A stretch of DNA of 64,000 nucleotides from Hetaerina americana (lineage: Eukaryota; Arthropoda; Insecta; Odonata; Calopterygidae): positions 930,001 through 994,000 of the forward strand of contig JAKTNV010000074.1 in NCBI GenBank assembly GCA_022747635.1, written 5' to 3'. The position numbers were made by a program, and so were the translations under genes. Below, one piece after another: positions 1-17,900 of the stretch; position 1 is the first letter of the stretch; each line of letters opens with the position of its first letter. Below the pieces are notes generated by a model that saw nothing but the letters and a program-made list of their open reading frames with translations, searched no databases and was not told the DNA's origin.

Positions 1-3000
1 CGGCGTTAATTTGGAAGCAACCGTATGAATGCGCCATGCATCACGGAGGAGAGTTTTCTTTCGTTTCGGTGGGCGTGGCGATAAAGATTGATATTACAGC
101 GTGCGTATTGCTTTAATAATTCCCTCGTTTCCATTTAAGTGCATCTTTCAAATACCATAATTTGCAGAGATCTTAAAAATTTATTCCCGTGCTTCTGCAG
201 GACTTGGCGCTGTCACGGTAGCGCTGACATATTACATAACACAACTTCTCATGCTTTGCACTTACCGTCTATTTAGATGTTTTTCATAATTAAAAAAACA
301 ATAAATAATAATATAGAAAGATAATTCTGTTGAAATTACGTAATAAGTGAAATCAAAAACTTTTAAAACGCTCTTCATGTAAAATATATGCTGACGAAAA
401 ATTTAACATGGTTTAAATAGTTAATCCAAAATGAAATAGGATTACATAAGACAATTGAAGAGCGAATTCACTTCAAAATAGCACGGATTGGCAAAAGGTT
501 CTGGGTATTCTGATTCGACGGAAACGGGCAGGTTATTCAAATAGCGTTAAACATTACAGAGGTTTATTAAAGATCTTTTTATTTTATATCTATTTAAAAA
601 AGAATGCTAAAGTTGCTGCGAAACTGAAATGATTCATATTTTTGTTAGAGTTTTCTGCGTAAATCTCGGTTTTCTGGATTCGCATTTTCAATCGCCCTCC
701 TCCAAAAGATGCCGCGATTCTATGTTGACTTGGGAATATATATTCAAAATGAAATTTCCATTCTAATTGTAATGACATCAAGCACACTTAAACAATATTT
801 TCTGTATTATTTGCACATTCGTTCGAACTATCCACAGATAAATGATCTTGAGGAAAATATCCCACAGAGTGGGATATTAAATGAAATTTCTTTGATCTAA
901 CAGGAGCAACCGGAAATATATTATGTGATAGACAAGATAACTCGGGTGAATGGAGAGGCTAAATGGAAATGAGAATGTGACCATGAGTAGAGAGAAATGA
1001 AAGTTTGAGAATAATTCACTGAATTAAGATAAGTAAATGGATTAAATTATCCGAAAGGCTTAAAAATAATGGCGACTTCGTCTAATTGAGACTACTGCTC
1101 TTAAGCGTGAAGAGGGGATGCTGCAAAGAGCAGAAGTGAAGGGGGTTAACGATTCATCGAAAGAACGCTGAATAATGAAAAATTCAGCGCTCGGAGAAGG
1201 GGTGGTAAGCGAGAAAACTAATCCCCTCTGAAAACGGCGTGATGGGATGACGGAAAATAATATTAAGACGGGGAAAATAATTACGTATTACGTATGGTAG
1301 GAGATTTCCTTACGGCCAACTTCTTTGCAATTGTTAATTTGATTTCGAAAAAAATAGATGCCAAAACGGACGTCGCTACCGTTCCATGATACCGGTTCCT
1401 TTCCCACTCGAAAAGGGACTTGAGTCCAGGGACGGTACTGGGCGAGTAAAGTGTTGCCGTGAAGAAACCTTCCATAACGAACAGGGCAAGCGGGTGGAGT
1501 TGGTTGAATAAGCGGGCAAAAAATCACCTGAGCGCAGAATGGGAAAGAGGAAGAAAGACAAAATACATGCAAGCATTAGGAGAGCGGGCCCAACATCGAA
1601 ACGGCAAAAAATTCAGCGTCCAAAATGAAGGTTTTGCCTTGCTAGGACCACCGTTTCAATCAGAGGGAACGGTTTGGGGTAAAAACAAAGCGTGAGGGTA
1701 CATTCATTTATTTCTCTTGGATATTTTTCCTCCTTGGGTTCGGTGACTGTCTCGTTTTAACCTCCGCGTCGACATTTTTTGGCCATGCGTCGTGAGGGGA
1801 TGATGATGGGAGGTATCGGCTGAATTTACTGACCTTGCTCAAAAACTCAACACCACTCATGTCAAAGTCTTGTCGTACCTTCAGCCTCCCGAAGCTCGAC
1901 AAAAATTAATTGCCCGGAGAGAGAATTATGGCTTGGGGGCTGTGAAAAGTGAGCACCAGTTGAAAGGGGCAGGGAAAAACAAATCGGATTGGTCAGAGGC
2001 GATGTTGCTACGCGACAGAAAACTTCGGTGAAAGTGGGGGACTAAGACGGTTGAATGCCAAATACGGCTTGGTGTTTTTTAGTACCTCCGAGAAACCAAT
2101 ACGATGATGTAGGGTCCAAATGCCAAGGATTCACGAATAATAATCTTTCCTATATGGAGCATGAGGAGGGGTATTATTTGACCTTTAATTCTTTCGACTG
2201 TAGATTTTTTATGCGGGTCTTCTATTTTGTAACTAAATTGAGAATATGTCTCGTATAAACGATTTTTTGAGGAGTTAAAACTCTTAAGTGAGAGGCGTTT
2301 ATTAATTGACAATAAACATACTCGTACCTGAATAAGACTAGGACATCTTTCTCTTTGGATATCTAAAAATGAATTCGCTCAATGTCATTTCTCAATCGAA
2401 ACATAGGAAGCAATGAAATCTACAAACTATTACAATACCATTGCCCCTGTTGACAAATGCTGTGAAGGTACAACGTCAAATAATTAATTTAGAGTCAAAT
2501 ATTGAAAATCAATAGCATCATAGCATAACCAAAAATAGTTTATTTACTGAAATTTTGTACAAACTTTATCCTTTATATAATTCAAAATAAGCGGTCAGAT
2601 ATTTCTCCAGTCGAGGCTCACATTGTCATCAAAAACTAGGACAACATCAATATGAACATAGCTTACACTGATGGCATGAAACCTTGAATAGTGATACGCG
2701 AAAATCTCTCTAATCCTGATTCCACCAGTTGGCAATTTATTTGAGAATATGTACTTTTCTAGCCCACTGTATTTCCCATACTTTTGAAAATATAAATTTA
2801 ATGATATAGCCACAATAAAGAAAGTTCTCCTTTGGCATCCACGTCAAAGAAGAAAAAAAAAGATACCACCGATCACGTATCCTGTTTATTCAGACTAATT
2901 ACGGTGAAACACAAACACATAGCCATGATTTCCTCTCATCCCACTCACTGCTGCTCCACTAAGTTTCTCCACCAATGGCCATGACGTCTGACCCACGCTC

Positions 3001-3329
3001 TTCGTTAATTAATTCTCTGAAGCTGATGAACAAAGACAGCGTAGTTGGGGAAAAGGTAGGAAAAAAGGTTTCGCGAGGGTAACAAAACGAAATCGGCCTC
3101 AATGCTCACCATCTTAATGACGCCTTCAATACAGCCTCGAATCCTTACGAAAATTAAAATTCATAAAAGGCAAAAAGCAGAAAACGCTCGGCCATACGAT
3201 CAGATATTTCCCCTCTTTCTCCTCGGACCGAAATAAAAAAAGAAAATAAAGGAATCTTCTAACGCTCTTTCCCCCTAAGAAAACCTAAAGATATTTCAGG
3301 CACGGAAATCCTCCCTTGCATTACAAGTC
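1..3329. other. AT-rich unassigned DNA, no gene seen
   Basis: Frames are short, and their translations show no recognisable domain. No simple repeat of note, tRNA or transposon end was found. A mildly purine-rich stretch lies around 1090-1260. This is background intergenic or intronic DNA as far as can be read by eye. Confidence 0.6.
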
Positions 3330-3880
3330 GGTGGGGGATGAGGGAAGGGAGAGGGTAGGGTGTGCAGCAGCGTAGAGGGGGATGAGCAGGGAGGGGAGAG
3401 AGGGATGGACCGAGCGAAGGGTGTCTCTCTTTCTCTCTCTCAAGGCTACCAATTCACCTTATTCCAAAACCCTCCTGTGCTCCACCTCTTTCACTACGAT
3501 CCTCGTTTGTTTTACGACGGCATTTTTTTACGCCCGAACCCCTTTTTCGAAATGTATCCCCCAATTCCCCTCCCCTCTCTCTCCCCGCTCTTTCGTTCCT
3601 CGCCTTCTCATTAGATTTTTCGCATTCTGGCCGAAATGCTCAGTCGTCCCCTTAAGTGGGGAGGACGGGGTTACGTTTCGTCGGGGTCGGAGAGCAAGCA
3701 GTCTGAGGAGAGGGGGAGAGGATGACACAGGGTGAGATTGAGACAGAGCGGAAGAGTCGGAGAGAGAGAGAGAAGGAGTGTGCGTGAGGGAAAGGGAGAA
3801 TAGAGTTAGGAAAATGGTATGAGAAGATTCCGGGGGGGGAGGTTAAAAGATCAGGGAGGGATGGAGAAGAGTGACAGAGA
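3330..3880. repeat. Purine/pyrimidine-skewed block with G-quadruplex-capable start
   Basis: The block opens with five closely spaced G-runs at 3333-3360 (GGGGG, then four GGG runs separated by 2-4 bases), which meets the usual G-quadruplex pattern. It then switches to a C/T-rich run (about 3425-3610) and back to a G/A-rich run (about 3655-3875) with (GA)n stretches. The open frames of 80-117 codons here are rich in Ser, Leu, Phe, Arg and Gly and look like products of the base skew rather than genes. Confidence 0.7.
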
Positions 3881-5404
3881 GTGTGTCTGGCCATTTTATT
3901 GGTGTGTTATGAGGAGAAAGGTGATTAGTGAGGCCACAGTGATACACAGCGACCGAGATACGGCTGCCATTAAGCGATTTCTTGCTAAAACTAACATATA
4001 TACGACATATAGCTGGTGAGTGGCATATACGGTTACTTCACATTATTCTGTTCGTCCGCTATTAGCAATAATGTGAACTCATTAATGTTGTTACTTCTTA
4101 CCTATCTATAGTCTTTAAATTTGAATTAGCACACATTTGGGAATGTCTATATGATACGTGTAGGTTATACATGATCAAAAATTTCTGTTTTTATTTAGGG
4201 AGTGTAGTGGTTTGATTTTGCTCACGACTTAAATAAAAGAGCTGTAGTAACGAAACAAGGCGACAGTTAACAAAATTAGTGGAACTTCATTTTCCAGCAA
4301 AAGCAAAGGTAGGCCGAGGAAGTCATATGGCTATCAGAAATATACTAACTTATACGTAACAAACACATTAAAATCCATTAGTTTGTTCACTGACATTTAT
4401 GCGTAGGAATATGCATGTACATGAATATACAAGATGGCATGTTCATGTATACTAGTATTGATAGTAGTATTCTTGTATTGATTTAATTAACATAGTATAA
4501 CAGTAATTTGCTAATGAAAAACTATTTGCTACGCTGTCTTGAAAGCATAGCACAACTTGGAGGAACCGAAATTCTATGTTAGCAGGGCACTCTTAACTTC
4601 AGCTGTCTTATTTCATGGAAAGGAACTTGCCTCCCTGTCTTGAGGTATAAATTTCACAATATTTGGCTAATTAAAAGACGATGTATTTTCGCATCTATTA
4701 AAAAGATTTACGGTGGATTAATGTGTTATTAACAAAAATTTATTAAAAAGGGATTTGGCCAGAGGCCTTAATTAAATTATTTTGAATCTCCATCATTGAA
4801 AAGAATTAAGTCCAATATGCGATGACTACACGTGCACAGGTACATTTGTGCTATTTCATACGCGAAAAACGTAGTTTTGCAAAACAACTTCAAGAGATGG
4901 CGTTTAAAGGGAAACGACAATCAATTAAATGATTCTTTCCCAGAATACATTTTAGTATAAGGATTTGGTAGAAATGACGCGACTCCTATGAAGCAATTAA
5001 AACACTAATATAAAAGAAAGTTGATTTTACTCTGATATCTTTGTGTACTCATTGGGTTTTCAGAAAGCGTCCGACAGAAAAAAGTGCCACATTCACATAA
5101 GTGTTATAACAGGAGTATATTGCAAGATACTTTAAAGAAGTTTCTACTTGGAGCTAACCGCACAGGTGAGGGTTACGGAGGAATAATCAGGATGAAGAGT
5201 TGAGCAGGAGGGCAAGGTTTTCCATAAATACCAGTAATTATTAAATTATAAGCTGAGTGCCTATGAGTACTGAGCTGATGTGAGTGTCATGAGAGAACCC
5301 TGAATAGGAAATGAAAGTTGGCAGGCTGATAACTAAGTAAGATCTTTTTAGATCTTATGAAGCATCAGGCAGACAGCACTACTCGTACAGGGATTTGAGA
5401 GCAA
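3881..5404. other. AT-rich unassigned DNA
   Basis: No coding frame above 66 codons and no recognisable repeat. A short perfect palindrome of the form AAGATC...GATCTT lies near 5340-5358. Nothing else is supported. Confidence 0.55.
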
Positions 5405-5960
5405 ACTAGTAAAAATTTAATTTTCATTAAAACATCATTAGGAAAGTAAAACAAGAAGGTTAAAAAACAATGCTATATTTCGCCAACTAAGCTTAGTTTA
5501 GAATGAACCGCGTGAGACTCACAATGTGGGATCCTCATGAAATTGAATTGATTACCGAATAAGAATGCGTGCAGGGTAGAGACCCTAGATTTTTAAAAAG
5601 TTGATATGATAAACCTAGTAGCGTGCCTAGATTATTAGAGAAACTAGGTTAGGAATCACTCACGGAACAAAAGTTAAATTACAGATTAATTTCTTACATA
5701 CATTTGAAGCAGGTCTGTTTGGCAATGATGTTGAAAATGTATTATTATGTAATCCCTCGTACCATGGTGGGATAGATCACGGCAATGTGATTAGAGAGAA
5801 CAAATGTAGAACCGACAAATAGAATAAACTATTTTTACCACAGAAAAGATGTTATCAGTATAACTATAGGCGACCGTGCTAGGGGAAATACGTATTTTTC
5901 TTTTCTCATTCTAAGTACCTTAGTATGTTTTCTTCTTTTGATCTAAAATTTGGTTATTGT
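5405..5960 (+). repeat. Unclassified dispersed repeat, copy 1 (pairs with 48.3 kb)
   Basis: The segment aligns by eye, in the same orientation, with 48335-48870. Shared blocks occur in the same order: gggatcctcatga, agattattag, gaaactaggt, gaatcactcacgga, acagattaat, tgtagaacc and ctaagt.acct. Divergence between the copies is substantial, with many substitutions and small indels. No reverse transcriptase, transposase or tRNA promoter box is visible and the ends are fuzzy, so the class is unknown. It could be the UTR of a retroelement or a non-autonomous element. Confidence 0.7.
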
Positions 5961-8870
5961 CATTTTATTATACTGACAGCTCATCACTTAGGTGAATAAA
6001 TTATACTGTCATTTTCCACCGTGACAGAAGCTGCGGAGCTTTTTGTATTATATTGAAATAGAAGGGACAAAGAGCCGAGGACTAATGTGAGAAAACATCA
6101 GTCTCCTCGTTTTTATTTGTTTTTTTATCAAATTGGGCTTGCAAATCAAACTAGCATTTGCGGTCGAAGGACTAAAATACAACTGAGTACCAATTAATAC
6201 TGCCCATGCGAGAGTGTAGAGCAAGATCAAGGTTACTACTAAAAAGTACAGCTTAGAATAAATATTTAATTTGACTCATATCTTCTCCTTTGAATTCTCG
6301 TAATGAGTACTTAATTGTCTTTATTGTGCTGGGAATTAACTGTAAGAGATTACCTACTCATAAGATATTAACTATTAACATGTCAGAATGTTTGTATGTC
6401 AGAATTTTCAGCATGTTTTCATCATTTTCCCGTATCAGTTTCTCGACAAGGTTTTCAATTCTAGATTTAATATCAGTTTAAAACATTACACAACCATTTG
6501 AATCATCTTGATTGATGGCAAAAGGAAGCCGTTCTAGTGACTAAAAGGATAGAATTCGTGATAGAAGCAATGCAGAAAAGATGGAGAATAGCAAGACAAC
6601 GAGAGACATCATGGAAACTCGGTGAGGGCAGCGGAAGGAGAAATTTTGGAAGAGTTGGAGCTATCCCAATAGCCATCCGTGGAAAAGGTGGCTGTTAATT
6701 CAGACTGCAGAAGAATTGATTTTGGAGCCCAGACTGGATTTTGTGATTGGATGAATGTTTGCTGACGTAATGTTTGTCCAAAAACTTGGTAATTAGTTGA
6801 GGGGGGGGGTGCAATAGGAGGGCGTAGAGGAGGGTGGGGTTGAAAGACCGATTGTGAAGGACGGATGCCGGTGGAACGATTCGAGCGTTCCTCGAGGGGA
6901 GTTGGGTTCGGGACTGCCACATTCGCAGATTTATTCGCAAACTCCAGTTAAGAAATGAAAACTGAGTATTCTAATTTTACGAGAAAACTTTGAAAGATTT
7001 CAAGAAAATATTTTTTATAGAGAAATACATTAATTCATATGGACGAAGGTAGATTGCTTAATATAAAATAAAGTGGGTCGTACACGCAAAATAATTAAAC
7101 TGAATATCGGTAATTAACAGTGGAAATTGCATTTTTTAGCATATAATCTAGGGTTATAGTTGGCTACTGCAATTTTAGCACAACGAGCATTTTCATAAGA
7201 TCCCCAAAAAAGGGTTATATACGTCTGAATTAAGCTATATTACAAATTACTGATGAACAATAATTGTAATAGTACGAACTATACTGTATTATTTGTACAT
7301 TTTAGTGTGGAAAATATCAATGCTACTTTGTCTCTATACTAGAATTATTATTCTCTATATTTTAAATACGTTTTTATTTCAACTAATTGTACGTTTCTAA
7401 TGCTTTGGCGCCAAAAAACCAATTGAAAAAGAAATAATTTTTCCCAAAAGACACATGATAGGAAAGCTATGTGTTGTGAAAGCCAATCCTTTTACAAGGC
7501 CAATCGACAAGTTTTTGTCACAGTCCATTAAGAAACTCTGGTATGCTTCCCGCTCGCATCTCAGTCAAAATATTGCAAAGATGGTATCCCCAAATAGAAT
7601 TGGTGATGGGGACAGGGTGAGGTTCGGCTGAGAGATTGGATTTGTAACTATCGAAGGCGAGCCGTCTTATTCAATTGTTTGTAACGATAACAAAGAGAAT
7701 GAATGGACAAAGGATTTAATTGAATGCCGGCGACAAGGAGGAAGGGCTCAACAAAGTTTTCCTCAGTGGAGATGATTTGGAAGGGTGCTTTCAACCGATC
7801 CAGTTTGGAGTATTTGGAAGGTTTATTGGGGGCATAGTAATTATTTAATTAATTTTCTGAGTGAGTTCAGGGCGGCTTTTACTTAACATGTTTACGTGCT
7901 GTCACGGAATATGAACGTATTTTACGCCGAGTTATAATTTAGAACAAGAACGCAGCTTTTTTTGTAAACCCTTGTACATAGATGGAGTAAAACTAAAAAA
8001 AGCATGCAAGTCGACGTTATGTATTAAAATAGATTAGACACTTACTAGTCACTAGGTTAGAGCCATATTGGCAAAATATATGGTGTCTAACGGATCTACA
8101 AAGTCTTAAAATCGGCCTCATATGGAAACTAAGTGTTGTTTTGATGCAGGCCATTTGATAATTAAAATTGAGTGAAGAACTTAATGCAACTAAGTATTAA
8201 TTAAAGCACTGCAATATTAAAACATATGCTTAATACTAACCAAAGAGGAGATTAATGTAGTATACTAAGAGAAGATATAATTCACTCTAAGAGTCTTCTA
8301 ACTTAAGCTTTACCAAATAAAACGCATTTACCCGGGATGAGAAGTTTCTGTTTATATATTCAAGTTCTCGTAATCTATTCAGAAGACAAACTTTTAAAAA
8401 ATGAGCAAAATTTTAATTCCAGTAAATTAAATAACTTTTTAAACGAACGTTTTCATCCTCAAATTTTCATCAATTTTTCGGTTTTACATACACTGTTTAT
8501 TTCAGGATTCATTTATTTCAATGCTTTCGTCCAAGATTTATTAAAGATTGAAAATCTTGATAACAGAATGACGAAACAAAGATGAATTATCACCAAATTT
8601 TGGCGAAAACTTCACAAATAAATTCTATACCACTAGCTAATCAGCCCGATCAAAGAAACTCTAATATTAAAGTGAGATGTTTCACCCATGTCGTTCAAAG
8701 GACATTTTCTCCCAATTTTCTTAATATTCTCTGATATTCCAAAGCGCTCATTAATAACCTTCTGGCGTCTCCTTTCAAAGAATCCTCTTGCTGACTCTTT
8801 GATTTTTGACCTTGGATATTTATATTCAGATTTAAATTATATTCTAAAAATCTAGGCCCACTCGAATAAC
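5961..8870. other. AT-rich unassigned DNA
   Basis: The longest frames here are a 103-codon and an 81-codon minus-strand overlap at 6609-6940, over a small GC-richer patch that includes a run of G at 6802-6810. They show no domain. No repeat or RNA gene was recognised. Confidence 0.55.
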
Positions 8871-8872
8871 TG

Positions 8873-11730
<2,858 letters not shown>

Positions 11731-11965
11731 TACGAGGGTGGTTCAATAAGTACCCGTGTTTGACGACAAAGGGCGTTCCTGAGGGAAGTTTATGTTATCA
11801 TCGTGTGCTGCCATCTATCAAACGACGGTGAACCAAATTTCAGACTGATTTAAAGGTTAGTTTGGATTTGCTCGTACTTATAAGGAGTAACTAACAACAT
11901 TCGATGTTAAGTGAACGATTAGGTGGTTACAATGAGGTATATAAGTTTTGAGTAAAATACTTGAC
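11731..11965 (+). mobile_element. Mariner 5' end fragment (terminal repeat plus 5' UTR)
   Basis: A TA dinucleotide is followed by CGAGGGTGGTTCAATAAGT. This closely resembles the ends of the mariner copies at 38005 (CGAGGTCTATTCAATAAAT) and 52366-53682 (CGAGGTCTGTTCAAAAATT) and matches the general mariner terminal-repeat pattern. About 200 bp of untranslated-like sequence follows. No transposase frame or matching 3' terminal repeat was found nearby, so this is a truncated copy. The exact 3' limit is uncertain. Confidence 0.7.
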
Positions 11966-14900
11966 GGTGGGGATCACAGGCCACATACTTTTATAAGGTT
12001 CTGATGGAAACTACTCACTCTTGACATTCTTCTTCAAAGACATTAAGCAGTATTTTTCCATAATATTTTTGTTATACATCAGTGATTTACATATTTTCAC
12101 CAAAACAACATACTTATTCCATTTTGAATATTCTGTATTGGGCAAAACATCATCCATGTTCACAAAAAACACCAATATGAGCATCACAAAGGATCACACT
12201 GGTAAATTAAAGTTCACCCCGAAGGAATTTGTTTAAAAGTAGATATTCTTCTACTGAAAATACACTGAAAAACTGTAATGGGAGAAAATATTTCATTTGC
12301 AGGATGTCCGACAGCAGAAAAAGAGTAACGAAAGATAGAAGAGAAGAAAATCCAATGGATATTATCACAATAATAGTTGTTTGAATACCGTTTTGATTTA
12401 AACTTTAAGGCAAAATTTCCTTTCGTCTTATTGATGCGGTTTTCAGTTATGCATGGCTATAATTAAAAGCAGTTAGAAGAGTTCTTCCATTACCTTTGAG
12501 TTCTTAAAAATATGAATTAACTTGAATATGACATATACATTGGTACGCTCTCAGAACCTTTAAATAAGTGGTGAAATTAATAAAATTAACATATTCCTTG
12601 ATCAATCATAAGCTTTACTAAGCGAAACACATCACTTGATTATCCCTTCTGTCGTTCAGCCCCCACTTAAAGCAAAACATTTTTAAACCATATGATTTGA
12701 GGTGATGATATGGTTCTATTTATGCCGAGGTGTGATAGAATAATGCAGTGCCGAGGAATCGTCTTTTTGGGGAACACTACATTTAATGCTTCAGAATAGC
12801 GGGTGCGAACAGTATGATCGATTCGTCACTCTCCAGGGTCACAAGTGAAAAAAATCTTTATTTGAGAGACTCTTTGCCAAATTACCTAGAACATGCTTTA
12901 ACCAAAATTTGGATCGCAGACAAGTGATGTGAGGTTTTACGTAGGGGAGAATGAATTCGACGAAAATAAACTTAAAATAGGAATGCGTTTTACAGCGCTT
13001 AAAATTGGGGAAAAATAAATTTCAAAGGCAAGGAAAGTGTGTCAATTTACCATGAGTTCATAGCGCATTGCTAGGGTCGTAGTTTTTGACCTGCCATTGG
13101 TACATACGCCGTCAAACGCCATGCAATCCATAAATGTTATTTGACTTACTTTCGCGGAGTGATTTATTCACTGCGCTCATCGATGACGTGCGGGGAATTC
13201 TACGGTAGCTGCCCTGCAAAAACGGTCGCTTGACAAAAACGCCGTCGCGTGCACTTAATAAAAAAAAACAGATTTATTTTTAAAATTTATTGCGGACGGT
13301 AACTCCAGTCTTGACTCTGATTTATTTGCATTTTGCAACTGCTGAACCACAAAAATAACATAATTCGTTCATTGCTCGACGATGAATTAGTATTTCCGTA
13401 TATTATGGCCCCGGTTTTCTAGACTGTTAATTTTACAGGTGAGTTATATTCCATGGCGATTGTTTCATGAAAAGATCGAGGCCAATTATTGTATTAAAAT
13501 ATTGGACAGTGAGGAGAAATTCCGCGAGTGCGCATTCTGAAACTATATGAGCTGAGAATGCTGCCCATATAAGATACTAACCCGTATCATTATACGCATT
13601 ATTTACTATATTTCATAGTGGTGTTGATTCAAAACTGTAAAAATAACGAAATACATAAATGACGTATATTTACCATAAACTTATTTGAATAAAATCAAAA
13701 AACATCTCTGAAGTTTTAAAAATATAAAAATAACCAACATTCGTTTAATTGAACTTCAATCCACATGATATACTTTCGCATGAGATATTTTTATGCTCAG
13801 TCAACAATTATGTTGATACAATATAACCAGAAGTAACCAAAGGTAGATGAAAACCTTTCTACGCTTTAGTGAAGGATTTTTACATCCATCAGAACAACTG
13901 AAACCTTCTTAACCACGCATCGCTTTGGTTCTAGTATTTATCCTTACAATACACCATTAAGAAGGTGAGACAAAACCAGATAATCTTGGGTTTAGGAGCA
14001 GAAAACTTGCCATAGGTTGAAAAATGACGAGAAATAAACAAGATAAAGATTTTGGATCGTTTAACATTACTTGATTATAAAAGTATGTCGAAAAAAAAGA
14101 GCGAGGAAGGAATAAATTTCCGGAGTTATCCAAAGAAAGTTGTCAGCAAAAGAATGTGCCTGAAGAGTAATTCGGGGAGAGAGGAAGAAGAGACGTAAGA
14201 GAGGGAGGAAAAGAAGTGACGTTCTGGATTGCCCAATTTTGTTCAGAAAATGACACGCTAGAAAATGACAGTACTAATACATAAAATTTCTCGCTTCATG
14301 ACATTTTTTAGGTTTTATTTACTGGGAAAATGTGAAGGTAGTATCGAAGACTTGGAATTTTCATGATGAAGGAGATGAGGAGGATAAATAGAATAATGAC
14401 ATAGAATGACAAGGGCATAATGAGTGAAGAAAAAGAAGAAAAACAAACCAAAATTGTGATTGAACTCTGCGAAGAAATTTTTGAATTAAAAATTAGTATG
14501 TAGGGTTGAAAAAAGGGAAGTAAAAGAAAGCAAATTCGCACACCTAATATTTCTACGTGAGGGTAGCATGTAATTTAAAAAAAAAATCGGCCACCAACAC
14601 AAATGTGATGGAACACAGTTGTGATCAAATTCAAAGGTATGTCGCGATGCAGAAGACTCTTGGTATTATGAGACCAAGACATCCACAAGAACCTGCTGAA
14701 TCAAATTAATTCTGTTCCTTCGTCTATCCCATCTATTTAGTAATTCATTTTTTTAACATCCCTCTCTCCATTCTCTGCACCACCCTTACTCTCCTCCAGG
14801 AATTTCTTCTCACTTTTCACCCCCATCTCGCGTTCTCCCTTAATAACCTTCATTACTCTTGCCCACTTTTAGGCCATATCACTCGCCCTCCAAACGCCAC

Positions 14901-17900
14901 CGAGGTCCTCATTCATTTAACACCTTGAAGAATTTCTTCCCACGTCAGTTTTTTTATGCCGCTGAGGAAATTACTCACGGGGGGCCGTCGACACCTCTTT
15001 TCTTCTGCTCCTCTGACGCGGAGACAAAGAGTGATGGCTCTGTTAAACGGTATCGCATTGTTTGTGGTGAGTCACAAATGTATCTTCGTATCATAAGGCT
15101 TAGGTAGAGCAGGGTGACTGCAGAAGGATTGCCATGACGGTAAATTACATTTGCGACGTTCCGTACAACATTTAAAGATTGGACTTCAACATGTCCGCTT
15201 TTGGCATCATCAGATGTTTTATTTTACTAATCCGAATAAAGGCGTTTAGAGTAATAGGAGAAAAAAACGTAACACCACATGAAAAGTTTGGTGTCATTTA
15301 CATAATATCATGCAATTGATGCAGTTTTAAAATAAAATTTCAATGAGTTTCACTTTGCATAGTTAATGGTAAAGTATACAGTGAGAAAGTATTGAGCGCT
15401 TGCTCATAATAGTCCATGGTTTGAATGACAGCATCCAACGGTCAAACTATAATCTGACAAATTTTCTTCTACTCATGGATTTGACTAACGCTTCAAATGT
15501 AAGAAAATGATACGATGCGGCTAACTGCTCGATCAGCGGAACACAAAAAAATATGTAACATATGAAGGGACAATTTTTGAGCAACCAAAAAATAAATAAT
15601 TTTTTAATATTTGACGGTTTTAGTTATGCCAATCCAAGTGAAAACCTATCAGTCTGATTTTCTTTTCAGTGTCACACCTGACTATAAGTACGTTGGCATT
15701 ATTGTTTTGACCATTGCCATTGTATCACCTGAATCGTTCTGCTTCCTCCCTGCATTATATTCTCACTCATGACGGAATAATCACTGGCATTTTAGCGAGC
15801 CCTGTATCTAGCCGTATGCTCTTTACTAATTTGACCAAAAAGTCAGTAACTACGTCTACTCAGATTCCACAAATGTTTGACATGTTTATTGTCATAGAGA
15901 TTGCAACATTTACAGATTAATCTGGAAGATGATACTTGTTATAACGCTGAATTACTTTTACGTCCACGCACAAGGTCAAAAATATGAAATTCCGGATGTG
16001 GTACTCAGAAAGACGAGAAATACAGTCTATAAAGTACTGTAAGTTTCCCAATAGAAATACTGCTATTCGTGACGGTGAAATTAAGAGTATGTGTTTGAAA
16101 TAATTACCATTTGGCGGAAATTTTAAAAACTATGAATATTTAGTTAGTGTGAGTAAAAGTAAACTTTTGCTGGATCATAATGATATAGTCGGAATGAAAT
16201 GAGGAAGAACTATGCGGAATTGAAAAGGATCACACTGTACTTTTGGATGTAAGTTTATGCTTTGTTAGGAAAGACATGCAAATGTATCGTTTTATAACAG
16301 TTTAGGCAACAGTTGTGGTGCATTTTCATGTGGTAGTGATGTTTCACATTCTTGCTTGTTGTGTCCTGGCTTTCGTGTTGTAGGATGGCTTTCGTGCTGC
16401 ATTATGGGGTGCAGTTTTTAGTTGTTTTGCGGTATATGTTTGCATGAGTATTGGATGAAGGGATTTTTGCATGAGTGTGTGCGCTGCTGTGGGTGTAATT
16501 TTCCGTGTTGTTTTTTTGCATTTGGTATTTTTCCTTTTTACGGTTGGTGACCTAACACCCCCCGCCACACGCCGTTGCGGCGGCTTGCGGGGTATTATGT
16601 CGATGTAGATGTAGGCTATGTCCATCCTAACCCTACCTTACCCGGTAGAATACCAATAATATTCATGCTATATTCTTTGGGATACTTTAAATGTTCTCCA
16701 AAGTATGCCTTTTAAATGTAAGGATGATCTAAAAATCTAAAACTAAAAGCAGCTATGGAACATCACCACACTTTATTAGCCTGATTTTAAATCATTATAT
16801 GACATTGTTTAATTACTCGTACAGAGCACACATATAAACATCTGTGCTTGGGATTCAGTAAAACGTTCAAATTTTACCCATATGAATTAAAATCTTGTTT
16901 TTGGTAAATTCAGATTCCATTAATATAATTTTAGTATTTAAAAACACAAGTGTTTAGATGAATGTCTAGTATCAATTTCTGTGGAGAATATTTTATTTGC
17001 ATATTTTGAATGTTTTACATTCATTTGAGTTGTAGAGGAATTTAGTTTATTCAGTGCCAATTACTTTAATATTTAATATTATTAATCATATCCATAGTAA
17101 AAGATTCTCCAAGTTTGTAAATGGGGTAAGGGTATGTGAATTTTAGGAAAACTTATTCTATTTATTACAGTCTAAAATGCCCAAAAGTAATAGAAAAAAG
17201 TGCGTAAAACAACTGAGTAAGTGTAAGCGTGCAGGAAAAAGAAAGCCCTTTATGCCATGCTGAATCGTTTATTTCCTTCAGTGTTTTGCAACGTTAAACC
17301 TAACAACGGCTCCTAAGAGTTCACTACAAAAATTTGATTTTTATGACTCCTTATTGCAGCCACTGGGTTAGAAAAGTGCCAAGTTCTGTCTGGCAGCCGA
17401 ATTATCAAGTTAGTGCAGTATTTTGTGAAGCATGCAATCCATTTAAGAGACGAATTGCTTAACTGAAATAATCACTTAAGTCCTTATAGCGTAGACATTT
17501 TCATCAAAACTGACAAAGAAGATGTTGCCTCTGGGTGTTACGTGTTTAAATCATTAATGATATTCTACGCATTTCTCTAACTGTTATATTCCTTGGCTAA
17601 CAGAACACCCTGCATAAGCGTTTGCTATTATTAATGCAGACAGCTGTGTAAATTAAGCTGACCGGAAAATAAAGAAAACATGTAAACACAAGTTCAGTAC
17701 TTCGTAAAATAGCGATTTGCGCTTTGAGTAAAAACATTTTCACCGAGGTACAATTTCTCAGCAGCTACGTTTTCGACCATCCTTGCTTAGCTCCATCGGG
17801 ATCAAAGTCACTGGCGGCTGGAAAAGATCAAACAAGGGAACCAATGTTTGAGAATGAATGCTGCCGATGAAGCCAAAGATAGAGAGAGAAAATTCAATTC

